Below, in pieces: positions 10,148-21,730 of a stretch of DNA of 64,000 nucleotides. The translations under genes and the position numbers were made by a program. The stretch is from Pezicula radicicola (Eukaryota > Ascomycota > Leotiomycetes > Helotiales > Dermateaceae). The stretch spans positions 310,001 through 374,000 of the forward strand of contig PDUO01000008.1 in the NCBI GenBank assembly GCA_003008705.1, read 5' to 3'. The notes under the pieces are model-generated. The model saw nothing but the letters and a program-made list of their open reading frames with translations, was not told where the DNA came from and made no database searches. Each line of letters starts with the position of its first letter. The stretch's first letter is position 1.

Positions 10148-12029
10148 TTAAGATGCCAGAATTACACAAGGACTGTAGGCAGGCAAGAAATTGGCGTTGC
10201 TCGCGACTCGAATATGACTATTCACCATCAAGAGCCCAGAATCCTTATCAAAACCAAGTCCAAGACCATCATCAACTTTTAAAATGCCGACTATCTTGGT
10301 CCACGAAGGACAATTAGTAGAATGATCAATAATATCGCCAATACTGATTATATCCTGCTTGCTGGTATCGCCTTGCCGCATGAAATGGAACACCATTGCC
10401 GAGAAAGAGTTCGAGAAGCCTGAGTTTGGCATGTTTCTAGTTGAGCTGAGTGGACATAGCTCGACGCAGTTGGCTGGCTCCATCTCAGTATTCAGAGGCG
10501 TTAGGCTTATAACTTCGATCGGTTGAAACGAGGATTGAGAATCGGAGGTGAATCCATGTAAATTAGTATGACTCTCCACAGGATAGCCTTCGCTTTTAGC
10601 TAAGTCGACCTCTCTCTCGGGAGCTCCCATGCCTATCGTGCCCGACCCTGTTAAGCCAGAAAGAGATACCCCAGCTGTGGCATCCGCAGGAATAGGGTGG
10701 CGTATACCATCCGCCCATTCAACTCCTGCCTTGCTGTTGCTTCCACCACCTTGCTCAATTCTGTTGTTAGAGATTTATAGCGCCTGTAGACTTTAGAATC
10801 AACGGCCGGAGGAGGCCTTTAAGACAAGTATAATTTCCGATGGTAAGAGGAAACGCAAAAGGATCCAGGATAAGTTGCAAGGAACATGCGACATAGATAG
10901 TAGGACTTCTTGCTCACTCCGATAAATCGGAAAACGGGCATACACTGTTGATTATGATCGTAGAACGAGACTAGTTGCATTTCGGCGTGGACGACAAGAT
11001 CCACAGAGTATTCTCTTCGGAAGAGAGTGTCTGCATCCATGGTACTCTAAATGCGAGCAAGACGAGGCCTGAATTCCTCTATTGTATTATCCATTACCCT
11101 CCGTAAGACGCAAGTCAGAGGCTCTTCTTTTTCATCTGTCGTAAATCGCATCTTCGAAGGTGCAACCAAAGGCACAAGCGCCATAGTATTGAACAAGGCA
11201 GGAAGCTCGGAGGTAAGTTGCACAAATGCTCTAGAGGAAACGCTGTATCGTCCTAGCTTGAAGATTGTATAAACCCATCTTGGTAACGGTTGATTATGCG
11301 TGGAGAAAACAGCCTTCAGATAGTCGAGGTAGTATATTTTAGCTTTCTGAGCCCATTTAATATGTTCGACAAGGTCGTCAGGTCTTGACCCAACTGGTAT
11401 ATCCCTAACTAAGAGCATATTTCTAAACCGATCGAGGAACTGTTGAAGACTGAGCGAGGTGATCTGTGACAGAGATGATGGAATACGGGATGCTATCGCA
11501 GAAAAGTCTTCCTCAAAGATACTATTTTCTCTGTGTAGATCCTTGAAATACTAACGAATCTTTATAATATCAAGTTGAATGATCCTAAGCTGAATCTCTG
11601 TCTCCCCGGTTCTTGGGTCAACCACTGCGAATTGCATAGAATTAGCGCATTTTCTTGCCAAGGTTTTGAGGATAGCATGCCTCCGCCTGCGATACCGTTC
11701 AGTAGATCCACAATCTCTCGTAATTGCCGTAGAGTCTTCTCGGAGACTCCAGAGTTGCTAGCAAGTCGAATTATCGTCCCTTCAGGTTCACCCTCCTCTA
11801 TACATGCTGCTAAGACACTGTCGCTATCCCTCTTTAAAGCGGACACCAAGGCGAAAGAGTCGAGAAATTTGCGTTTCAGCAGCCGCTCTCTTGGTGTTTC
11901 AATATCGTGAGGATCTTGATCAAGACCATATGCCGTAGGTTCACCGCGCACGGGATCGAGAAGGCGTAGTAGAGCCGTAGCTTGGATAAAGCGACTTCTC
12001 ACATTGCCGCTGACTTCAAGGGCAGCCAT
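10148..12029 (-). pseudogene. OTT_1508-type nucleic-acid deaminase-like protein, inactivated
   Basis: Four open blocks on the minus strand (12029-11562, 11418-11047, 11040-10819 and 10630-10148) read as one protein. The middle carries the deaminase signature VVHAEMQLVSFYDHN (HAE, zinc/proton-shuttle) and SKKSYYLCRMFL, where the family normally has a CxxC. The first cysteine is tyrosine here. The C-terminal block contains DIIDHSTNCPSWTKIVGILK and GLLMVNSHIRVA, typical of the fungal proteins with this domain. Breaks: in-frame TAG at 11551-11553 and 11047-11049 (both explainable as CAG to TAG), a TAA after YLS near 10819, and two one-base frame changes (near 11620 and 10715). Cys to Tyr, CAG to TAG and Trp to stop are all C/G-to-T/A transitions. 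The gene is thus a pseudogene, plausibly RIP-damaged. Frame joins inside the first block are uncertain. Confidence 0.68.
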
Positions 12030-13045
12030 GCTTAGGAAGCATTCAAGATAGTGGAGTAAAGGGAATTCGGTACCACATCTCGTTCTTTGTGGTGTTTGAA
12101 ATCGCGGGTTAATTGCGGCGAATATTAGTTAAAGCTAAGAGTAACTATTAAAAATATTAATAGTAAGCTGCAATAGGAGACTACTTAATCGTGCCTTTAA
12201 GTTTACTTCTTAGAAGGAGATATAACTACAAAGAAGTCTTACTCTATAAATATATATAGATTTCTTTTATTATTATAGTATATACAGTAAATTTAAAGTA
12301 AATTTTTAATTTACAGTGAATAAAAAAGAATATAAGTATAAGAATATTATAATTTATTTTATATATTTATATTTTTTTTTAATTATTTATACTAGTATGC
12401 TATAAAGACTAAATATAATTATTAAGAATAAAAGAAATATAATAAAGTACTAGAATAACTTTAATTTAGTTTAAGGATATAATTGTTTAGTCTATTATTA
12501 ATAAAGATATACTGATATAAAAGAAGTAGTACTAATTACTAAGTAGTAAAGAAATACAAGAACGGATTTGTATATATTACAACCGATTCACAAATGGATT
12601 AGACTAGGGTGTTTATACACGCTAAGTTACATAGTGCAGTAGCTCGTAGGCTCCACTTTCTTTATAGGGTGTTCCCTTTGATATTTGCAATCTAACAGTG
12701 TTAATTGCAGGATTATATCGATCGCGGGGAGACGACGGCTGCGGGGATTTAGGGATGCCATGAAATAGATCCCGCGTATCGAGCCCCCTTCTCTCTACCA
12801 CTACTTCCGCCCCCAAAGCACCGACCATATTCCTGGGGCTTAGGAGTCCTTACGACTGACAGGAGCATCGGCAGTTGATACAGAGCTTAATTTTGACCTT
12901 AAATTAATCCTTTGGATTTCGAGATACGTTGTCGAAGCCAAAGTACTCTTCCTCATTGTTATCACCTTCGACCTTTCCTTCCAAAAACACGTAGCATTAA
13001 AAATTACACTCACATCTAACCCAAATATAACCTAATCTTAGCGAG
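12030..13045. other. Spacer: AT-rich relic patch and transporter promoter
   Basis: 12105-12560 is very AT-rich with repeated TA-rich words and no ORF. It resembles mutated repeat DNA but cannot be assigned. 12600-13045 returns to normal composition and contains the promoter of the transporter starting at 13046. Two copies of GCGGGGA (TCCCCGC on the other strand) lie at 12724-12730 and 12741-12747, related to the C/G-rich box in other cluster promoters. The 68-codon minus-strand frame at 12622-12828 is unconvincing. Confidence 0.45.
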
Positions 13046-14942
13046 ATGCCTGTCCACGATATTCGAGCAGGAGCAGACTTTGAGGATGGCGTTCTCGTCG
13101 TGGATACTGGAGCTGCCAAACATCACGGTATAGCCCTCTGGCCAGCGCCATCCGACAATCCTGAAGACCCCCTACGCTGGCCGCGATGGTTGAAGATTGT
13201 AGCGTTCATGGTCGCAGGTCTTTGTAACTTTTCAGGCAACATCTCTGGATCTGGCATTTCAGTGGCTTCTCAGCAACTAATGATGAACTTTGGAAAAACG
13301 GAAAACCAGGTCAACAGTGGCATTATGGCGGTAACCCTCCCTAGAGTACCAAGTCTATGTCTGTGTTGATACTAAGTTCTTTCAGTACAATTTCTTGCTC
13401 CTGGGCATCGGCAATCTTTTCTGGGTTCCAGTGGCTGTCAAGTTTGGCAAAAGACTGACACTTATTTCCTCGACGTGCATACTATTTGGATCGCTCATAT
13501 GGTGCGCCAAAGCTCAAACATTCGGAAGTCTTGTTGGAGGACGCTGTATCGCTGGATTTGCTGCTTCAGCTGGAGAGGTAAGTCAAAAGTCTCGAGAAAA
13601 ATTGAACTCCGAAATTTCGTCTACTCCTTACTAATGTGCTTCCATTGTAGAGTATTGTTCCTGCCATTGTTCCAGATATCTTCTTTCTACACGAGCGTGG
13701 TGCTATGATGAGCATGTAAAAACATAATCCACCTCTCGTACTCCGTAAAATAAGATGAAACTAACAGCAACTAGGTATGTCATTCTCGCAGCAGGCGGAA
13801 GTGCCGTCGGTCCCCTTATTGCAGGCTACATGATTGAGGGGACAGGTTCCTGGCGCGATTTCGTCTGGTTCACAGCTGCTCTCGCAGGTTTTAACGCGCT
13901 TTGTCTTCTCTTTGCATTTCCAGAATCGACTTTTGAACGGCCAACCACACTCCAAAATATCCACGAAAATATGGAATCCAAAACTGACGCATCACACGTC
14001 GAGGCCCAGGAAAATGCTGCAGATATAGAAGGTCTTTCAACTGCACTGCATGGCGCACAAACGATCAATGTCTCGAACCCGTCTTATACTAAGATGATCA
14101 CCACGGTGTTCAAGCTTAATCCCGAGGTCAATTTTTTCAAGACTTTGTTGCACCCCTTCATATTTCTTACCTACATTCCGGTGGTATGGGCAATTTTTGT
14201 TTATGGTGTTTCTCTAAGTCCACAGATCATTTTGATGTAAGTTGAATGAGACATGGGGTATCCACTAGTGCTAATAATCATTGCAGCTTCAAATTCCCAA
14301 GTCTTCTTACCCCGCCACCATATCGCTTCAGTACCGGAGAAATCGGCCTGATGGAAGTTGCGGCACTTATTGGGTTTGTTTTCGCCTGCTTTAGTGGAGG
14401 CTGGGCCTCTGATATTATCACGGCAAAGCGTATTGTCAAGTCTGGAGGAACGGTGTATGCAGAACAGAGACTATTGTCTTTGATTCCCGGTATGGCAATA
14501 GCCCCTGCCGGATGCATCTTGATTGCTTTTGCAGGATCAAAGAAATTGCCTTGGCCTGTGCTCGCCATTGGTTTTGACATGCGTGAGTTTCGCTCTCCCA
14601 TGGCTAATATTTCTATACGACATGTAACTAACACCATGCATGTTATTAGTATCTTTCGGTACAGTCTACTCACCCAATATCGCCATCACCTATGTTGTAG
14701 ATAGCTATCCCAGATACGCCGCAGAATCACTGGTGCTCATAAATATCTTTAAGAACATCGTCGCTTTCATCTTTATATATGTAGCAGTGGAATGGATTGA
14801 GTCTGAAGGGTTTCTGCAAGTCTACATGATTATGTTCATGTTGGCTTGTGTTGCACTTTTACTGGCTATTCCTCTTTACTTTTATGGGAGACAATGGAGG
14901 CTTGCAGTAAGCAAATCTCAGAGACATAAATGGTTCCTGTAG
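13046..14942 (+). CDS. MFS transporter of the aromatic-catabolism cluster, 6 exons, 530 aa
   Basis: Exons 13046-13330, 13386-13577, 13651-13715, 13775-14236, 14287-14582 and 14650-14942 total 1593 nt; all introns are GT..AG and phases agree. The N-terminal cytosolic part contains NPEDPLRWPRWLKIV, the usual entry into helix 1 of fungal DHA-type major facilitator transporters. Helices follow around VAFMVAGLCNFSGN, NFLLLGIGNLFWVPVA with FGKR, LVGGRCIAGFAASAGE, ILAAGGSAVGPLIAGY, a central charged loop, then TM7-12, ending GRQWRLAVSKSQRHKWFL. It is a plasma-membrane proton-coupled carrier by family. Its place next to gentisate-pathway genes suggests uptake of a hydroxybenzoate or related aromatic, comparable in role to the hydroxybenzoate transporter gene in the Candida parapsilosis gentisate cluster; the substrate is inferred only. 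Start ATG is the first in frame. Apparently intact. Confidence 0.88.
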
Positions 14943-15485
14943 CAATGGTTAAAGGAAGGGGATATAGGATAACAAAGTAAGTGGGTAGATTGATGCAAAT
15001 CTACGGTATTGTATAGAGGGAAAGGGCGTTTATCAGCTAGTGAAAATGCAATTGGATACCTAGCATCATGTCAACTTTATCATGGAAATATGACTTTGAG
15101 CATGAGAAAATTAGTAGAAAATTGCTCGGGACTGTCTACAGTATCGCTGACACCCCAGATTCCGCTTCCCCGCTTTTGCAGAATTAAGTTCGATTTGCTA
15201 TACATTACGAGTAAAGCGAGTACCTACTTTATGAGGCCGAACAAAACATATTGCATGAATGAACGCGACGACACGAGTGGCAGCCTTCAATTACCTATCT
15301 CCCCGGCTCGGCTAGCAAGCTTTCGGCGTCTGAAGGGACTCCTTCTCCGCCTGTTCCCCGGAATGTGGAGGTTTTGGCCGCCCGGGGTCATACAAACTAT
15401 ATTAGCATGAGAAACCCAACTGCATTTAATCACAGATACTGATAAGATTACGGGCAACTTGAAGCAGAAAAACATTCAAACCACC
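14943..15485. promoter_or_regulatory. Intergenic region and promoter of the carotenoid-oxygenase gene
   Basis: 543 bp. The distal half shows nothing. 15299-15385 is GC-rich and holds TCCCCGGC (15300-15307), TTCCCCGGAA (15354-15363) and a reversed CCCGGGG near 15381-15387. The same CCCCGG box occurs twice in the shared promoter of the monooxygenase and gentisate dioxygenase. This is a candidate binding site for the cluster Zn2Cys6 regulator (such proteins bind CGG triplets); the link is inference. Confidence 0.4.
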
Positions 15486-17202
15486 ATGGCAGAAACCACG
15501 CTACCGCCAGTCCCGTCATCATTCCCCAAACTCCCTCAAACCTCGGGCTTGATGAGACCCTGTCGCTTTGAGGGCGAAGCTCAACATCTGGAGGTCATAG
15601 GCGAGATCCCAAAGGAGATTGATGGCACATTTTATCGAGTCATGCCGGATCCGCAGTTTCCTGCCTTCATTGAAAATGATCCTGTGAGGCGTTCTCCTCT
15701 GTTGCCACAAATTGAGAGCAACGCTTGTGCTAATTTTGACCAGTGGTTCAATGGAGACGGGAATGTGTCTGCTTTTCAAATTGAAAATGGGAGGGCAGCT
15801 TTTAGGCAGAGATATGTACGGACAGAGAAATTTGTGCGAGAGCGAGAAGCACATAGAGCTTTGCTGGGTAAGGCTTTCTAAATTCAAGCGGATTTAATTA
15901 CATGTGGACTAATATTTGCAACCGTTTCTAGGTAAATATCGAAATGCCTACACAGATGCCGTATCTTTCAAGGTCAGAACCACGGCCAACACCAATGTGG
16001 TTTATTTCAGAGGCAACCTCCTCGCTTGCAAAGAAGACGCTCCTCCATATGCCCTGGACCCCAAAACGTTAGAAACCAAAGGCTTGTATGACTTCGATGG
16101 CCAGCTACCAAGCTGCACTTTCACCGCACATCCAAAACTGGACCCGATTTCGAAAGAATTTGTCTGTTTTGGTTATGAAGCTAAAGGTGATAGTACTCCC
16201 GATGTATGCTACTTTGCATTCGATCAACAAGGGAAGATAACGGAGAAGGTTGATATGATTGCACCTGTTTGCGCAATGATCCATGATTTTGCCGTCACAG
16301 AGAACTGGGTTTGTAGCTTGTTCACACTATTAGTAAATGGCGGCTAACATTCCAATAGGTCTTATTCCCAATCATTCCGCAAACATGTAGCCTCGAGCGC
16401 ATGAAAGCGGGAGGAGAACATTGGCAATGGGATCCAGAACTTCCTTTCTACCTGGGCGTTCTTCCTCGTCACAATGCCAAGGGCTCAGATGTCAAGGTAG
16501 TGCCAATGGCTTATCAAGAGATGATTTTAGGTAGTTACTGATATTTTCATAGTGGTTCCGCGCACCAATGCATTCCCAGGACACTCGGCTAATGCCTACG
16601 AAAACGAGAAAGGCGAGCTTGTCTTCGACCTGGCCCTATCCAACAAGAATGTCTTCTTCTGGTGGCCAGACGCCAATGGCCATGCACCTGACCCCCATGA
16701 AATTCAGAACAATATGACTCGCTTTACTTTCAACCCGCGCTCCTCTAATCTCGACCTCCCAGAGCCAAAGACCATGGTGCAAGATGACATTGAGTTCTCG
16801 AAGATCGACGAGCGGTTTCTGATGCAGAAGCATTCGCACATCTTCTTCGACGTCATGGACCATCCGCGTACCAATTTCCCAGCCATTGGTTCCAAGATGG
16901 GTGGTGGTGCTCCGATTTACAACAGCTTGGGCCATCTGCAGACAGAGACAGGCAAGTACGAGAAGTATTTCCCTGGTCCTACGCATCTTGTGCAGGAGCC
17001 TGTGTTTATACCAAGGAGTAAAGATGCGCCTGAAGGCGATGGCTGGTTGTTGGCACTGGTTAATAACCTTGAGACTAATTATAGCGAGTTGCATCTGGTG
17101 GATACGAAGGATTTCAGTAATGCGCAGGCCATGATTATGTTACCAGTCAGATTGAGACCAGGATTACATGGAAATTGGGTTGACGCAGTGGATATGGCTT
17201 GA
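15486..17202 (+). CDS. Carotenoid-oxygenase family (stilbene/lignostilbene-cleaving type) dioxygenase, 4 exons, with one-base frameshift
   Basis: The ATG at 15486 sits in CCACCATGG context. Exons 15486-15867, 15932-16308, 16359-16496 and 16553-17202; the first three join in phase. Family features: EIPKEIDGTFYRVMPDPQFP, WFNGDGNVSAF, CTFTAHPK (first iron His), HDFAVTENW (second), NAFPGHSANAY, HIFFDVMDHPRTNFPAI (third) and RPGLHGNW near the end (fourth). These four histidines hold the non-haem iron that cleaves C=C bonds; the closest remembered fungal relatives are resveratrol/lignostilbene cleavage enzymes. Odd: exon 4 starts with TGG TTC CGC GCA CC, then the rest is in the -1 frame (expected ..APNAFPGH). 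One base seems missing at 16565-16566, so the encoded protein would be truncated unless the base is a sequencing error. A 34-nt intron alternative would keep frame but is too short and breaks the conserved motif. Confidence 0.85.
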
Positions 17203-18606
17203 TTTGGTATTGTAAAAAGCTGTATGAAAGAGAAGTTTCAAGGGAAAGTGAGAAGGTGGCAACCATGGAAATTTTGTGCAATTTGCATTTCAATCCCGGC
17301 CGAGACGGTTATCACACGCGGATGGTATTAAATTCAATGACTTGTCGTCATTGTGGAAAAGCTTTTTGATGTGTGGTTTAACCGTTTAAGTTTAGATCTC
17401 CTTGATACAGGGTCCTGATGCGTGCACAATGCTTATGACAAAGTGTTAGCCGATAATCAAAATTCATCAACTTGCTTTAGCCAAAGTACGGTGTGATATT
17501 TATAAAGCCAATTAAGTAAGTAGGACACCCACAGGCCGTCTGTTAAAGGGTTTAAATATCACCTCTAATTCAATGCCTTACAACGTATACGTCCTTAGTT
17601 TCTTCCATATTTTTTTAGAATATAGTGTAGAAGGTCTTAAGAGTAAGTTTAATATAGGCTCTGGATTATACTCTAAAATAGTTATTAAAATAGTCTTAAA
17701 AACAATATTAAGTTAGTAGAAAAATATATACCTTTTTATGCTATTTAGAGCTAATATATCTAATAACGAATCCATATATATATCTTGTCCAAATTTGGCT
17801 AATAAAACTATTGGCTAGCGCCATCCTAGGCACGCGTACTAAAGCAACTGTCGAAAGTTTTCGACTTCTACAAGTACACAGGGACATATGTGTACTAGCA
17901 CAGTGTACTAATACTAGAATAAATTGCTTACTTAAAAAAATTTAACAAAAATAAATAAGTTGTCTATAATTCTGTGCTTATCTCTTACTGTACATTAGTA
18001 CTGCTATATGGGATTAAGCGAGCGTGTGATATTCGAACTCGAACCACCTAGAGCGACCCTTTGTATGTGTGAACGTACTCCGCGCAGAAAAACTTTACAT
18101 TAAACAACCTTGTATGTGTAAGTTCTCTGCCGCAAAGAGGCGAGTCTCGCTACGGGTCCGCGAGTATGGCAGCAAAACGGTGTAAGGAACGTAAATAATT
18201 TTTAGTAGGCAAGGCAGGTCAATACTAATTTTCCCCCTAAGTGATTTAAACCCCTCTTTGCTGTAGTAGGGCACTCTAGGGAGTCAGGTAATAGACTTTA
18301 TACTCTAGAGGCCTGTCTTCTATCCTGTAAAGAGTACTGGTTTAAAATATTAGGTTTATTAAAGTATCAGCCGAAATTACGTAGCATTGTACATTTATCA
18401 GAATAGGATACTAGTAGTGGGCACTGGTAACCATAGTAGTTTCTTTAAAGTAGATCAATACCTGGTATATAGACCAATCGTTGGCTGAATTTTCTGTACT
18501 AATGAGAGTTAGGTATTTCCCTTCTTTTTTGCAATTGAGTCAAATTCGATGATACAAGTATTGGGGCATTCTGAAAAGATGCATGTACTGTTGTTAGAAG
18601 ATATCC
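17203..18606. other. Convergent intergenic region
   Basis: 1.4 kb between the 3' ends of the dioxygenase gene (plus) and the monooxygenase gene (minus). 17580-17780 and 17900-18000 are AT-rich. 17865-17915 contains nested palindromes of GTGTAC type. Minus-strand 18025-18050 reads GGTTCGAGTTCGAA, similar to a Pol III B-box, so a SINE or tRNA relic is possible, but no clover-leaf is evident. No coding evidence. Confidence 0.45.
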
Positions 18607-20250
18607 CTAACAGGCTTTACTAATCAAGTCAGACACTGCTTTTTTCCAAGCACGCTCCATCGCGGCCTCAGCATCATACCCATAAGCCCACCACTGCGTA
18701 ACCGGATCACTCCACTGATTAGCACTAGCAATAAAATGCCTTCCCTCAACCTCAGCTCTCATCTGGTCATCCCTCATCTGTTGCTGGGGGCCATCTGGAA
18801 AATGCCACAAGAAGCCATTCGTCAAGCTCGCTTCTTGCATCTGGCTGGTCCGTTCCATGCGCTCTTTCTCAAAAACGCGAAGAGCAAATGCAACTGACGA
18901 TTTCGTTTCAATTTGGTTGAGAGCAACTGCGAGAGCTGCTCCGTCTTCCACGGCCATGGCAGCTCCTTGAGACATATATGGCACCATGGCGTGGGCGGCG
19001 TCGCCGAGAATGAGCACTTTGGAAGATGGCGCAATCCAACTTTTCAGTGTACTTCCACTCATCAATGGCCATTTCATGGTTTTGTCAATCAGATTGATGA
19101 TTTTTGTCAACCTATGATAACAAGTCAGCCAAGATGCTTCTCACATGTCCGTTCATGATTTGGTGACATACTGTGGATCCCAACCAATGAACTCTTTCCT
19201 CATGTCTTCCAAGGCGTTTTCTTTCTTCCACATGCTTGGATGTGATTTATCAACATGTGACAATACCATATTGAAGGATTTTCCACCCGCCATCGCGTAA
19301 GTCATTACATGGCGGCCCTCTCCAATCCAGATGTTCAAAGCGGGGTGCTCGGTTATCCAGGAGATTTCAGGATCTGCTTGAATTTTCTTAACGTCGACTA
19401 TTGATCGGTAGACCGCAAACCCAGTCGCCTTTGGTGGCCGGTCATTACCATCGAGAATGAATCTTCGTGCCATCGATTTGACGCCTAGAAAAATTAGTAT
19501 AACACGCTCCAAATAATCGACTAAGTTAACTTACCATCAGCACCTATGATCAAGTCTGCCGACAACAAAGTCCCATTTGCTAATTCCACTGAAGGAGTCT
19601 CCAAGTTATACTTCACAGCCTGGCAGTCCACCTTAACCTCGACTCCGAGTTGCAGTGCCCGTCTGTGCATTGCGTCGTGAAAGTGTGCTCTATGAACGAC
19701 GTGGTAAGAAGCTCCGAAGTTTTCACGAAACTCCGGCACAAGCTTCGTGTATGCTATCTTGCTCCCATTCTGCCAGCGTCGAATTGTTATTCCTCGAGGC
19801 TCAACAGCTTTGCCCTCGAGCAGAGCTCCCACGCCCCATCGATTTAGAAGACGGTTCGAGTTAGAAGGAATCTGAATTCCTGCTCCAACCTAGACTTCAT
19901 TCAGTATTGACACCTAGGATTTGAGTGAGCAACTGCTCGCTTACTTCTCCAAGCTCGTGAGCTTGTTCTAACACAGTTACATTGTGACCTCTTCTCTTTA
20001 GTGCGATTGCTGTGGCAAGACCACCCAAACCAGCACCGACTATCAAAATTTCTAATGGGAGTTTGGTTTGCTGTGGGATTGACTGCACCGACGCCGACGA
20101 CTCACTGCTTCCCGCCGCGGAGCGAATGATTTGCAAGAAGCACTCTAAAGACCTTGTCGGGTATGACACAGATGGAATTGCTTTTGGATGTTGTATTTCT
20201 TCGGCGGTACGGAATCCGTTCAGAATCTCAGCTTCACAAGCGGCCGGCAT
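18607..20250 (-). CDS. FAD-dependent aromatic-ring monooxygenase (salicylate/3-hydroxybenzoate hydroxylase type), 4 exons, 492 aa
   Basis: Minus-strand exons 20250-19945, 19889-19535, 19484-19172 and 19111-18607 (1479 nt, phases 0, 1, 2). Motifs in order: Rossmann GAGLGGLATAIALKRRG with LEQAHELGE, IPSNSNRLLNRWG, LLSADLIIGADGVKS (DG motif), ATGFAVYRS, and the FAD ribityl motif LILGDAAHAMVPYMSQGAAM with EDGAALA. The C-terminus ends WKKAVSDLISKAC. Flavoproteins of this group hydroxylate phenolic acids with NAD(P)H and O2. Next to a gentisate dioxygenase the likely product is gentisate (from 3-hydroxybenzoate or salicylate), which is inference. Odd: about 70 residues precede the Rossmann fold (MPAACEAEILNG.. 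to QTKLPLEILIVGAG), longer than usual, so a downstream start or an undetected intron is possible. It is divergently transcribed from the gentisate dioxygenase across 326 bp. Confidence 0.88.
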
Positions 20251-20576
20251 TTTGAAACAAATGACTGTACGCGTGTGTCTGTGTTCGCGATTCAATTTCC
20301 TAGAGAACAACAATTCCCCAGCCTCATATGCGCATGCGGTGCCAGTGCGCTAGTAGTTAGGCTTTGGGTTAAGAACACACCTCGCCTATTTCGCCTATTT
20401 CTCCCCTTTTGCGTTCCTGTATTGCCCCGGCTTCCCGATGATTCCCCGGCTATTCTTCGCATTTGCGTAGGTATAGCTAGATATCTTCAACCCCCATACA
20501 AACATCCATCTTGTGCAAGCTAAAATCATAAACATTTCTACGAGCTTTATAATCCAGACCCCATACTCTATACCTC
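20251..20576. promoter_or_regulatory. Bidirectional promoter, monooxygenase / gentisate dioxygenase
   Basis: 326 bp separate the two divergent ATGs, so both genes must be driven from here. Two direct copies of CCCCGGC lie 19 bp apart (20425-20431 and 20444-20450), the second preceded by TT as in the box at 15354. A C/T-rich tract precedes them. A CGG-containing direct repeat is the kind of site Zn2Cys6 dimers use; binding is not shown. Confidence 0.45.
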
Positions 20577-21730
20577 ATGTCCAACATAGCTTCAGTCACC
20601 GAGACACAGGCGCCAGCGGCTCTCACTATGTCGAAAGATCCTGCTGCAGAACTACTCTCAAACCTGGAAAGCGTCCACACCAAACCACTTTGGGCACAGA
20701 TGTCAAGACTGAACCCGCCTTTGCCCAATCCCACAACCATCCCTCATGTCTGGCGTTATCAAGATGTGCGGCCGCATCTCTTAAAAGCCGGCGAGTTAAT
20801 CACCGAGAAGCAGGCGGAGAGACGGGTTCTTATGCTGGTTAATCCAGCTCGCGGTATGCGCACAATGCTGTCTTCTGACGGTGAGGTTTTTTGGGGTTTC
20901 CTCTTAAGCTAACTTAGTAATTTGTAGCTGCTCCGTACACAACAGATACAGTTTACGCCGGTCTCCAACTTGTGATGCCAAATGAAACTGCACCAGCTCA
21001 CAGACACACGGCCTTTGCCATGCGCTTCATTATCGAAGGCAATGGCGGGTTCACAGCTGTACACGGTAGACGTATCAAGATGCAGCGAGGCGACGTGATT
21101 CTCACGCCCACTTGGAACTGGCACGACCACGGCAAGGATGGATCAGGACCTATGATCTGGTTAGATGGCCTAGACCTGCCAAACTTTGTTCATTTCCCTG
21201 TTCATTTCGTCGAGCACTACCAAGAGCCCCGGTACCCGGCCCAGGACGTTGATACGTCTGCCTCTCCAATTGTGTTCCCTTGGTCCAAAATGCAGAAAAA
21301 GCTGGATGCTGGTGCTGGCTATTATGTGGTTGAGCCATATCTCAAGACTGGTGGCAGTCCAGGTAAGTCTTGATTTGATGACTAGCTGTGTTGTTTAAAA
21401 TTTATCATAGCTGACTATCAATAAATAGTGAGCAAAACGCTTGGTGGTCGCGCAGAGCGACTCACCGCGGGTAAATCTTCGACTCCGATTCGTGAAACGG
21501 CGTCTTCTGTTTACCATGTGATTGAAGGGAATGGATACACGGAAATCTACGGTAAGAAATTTGAGTGGACAAAGGGAGATACCTTTTGTATCCCCGCCTG
21601 GCATAAGTTCCAGCACTTTGCTGGTGATGCCGAGACAGTATATCTTTATCGTTTTGATGACAAGCCTATGTTGGATGCTTTGGGATTCTATCGGATAGAG
21701 GGTATTGATGTTGAGTCTTTAGTTTCTTAG
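20577..21730 (+). CDS. Gentisate 1,2-dioxygenase (bicupin), 3 exons, 346 aa
   Basis: Exons 20577-20880, 20928-21362 and 21429-21730 (1041 nt, phases 1 and 1). The N-terminal part matches gentisate dioxygenases closely ([46 protein letters not shown]). The first cupin carries the iron ligands in [18 protein letters not shown] and WNWHDHG; the second cupin has [34 protein letters not shown] and [18 protein letters not shown], near the usual end. The enzyme opens gentisate between C1 and C2 to maleylpyruvate using Fe(II) and O2. Length is as expected for the family. A second ATG 17 codons in is possible, but the first is used. Introns are 47 and 66 nt. It shares a promoter with the monooxygenase and lies 0.9 kb from the convergent hydrolase gene. 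Confidence 0.93.

Noticed and set aside
16498..16552. A 34-nt intron with acceptor at 16530 that would restore the dioxygenase frame
   Set aside because: Too short for a fungal intron, and it would replace the conserved KWFRAPNAFPGH segment with unrelated residues.
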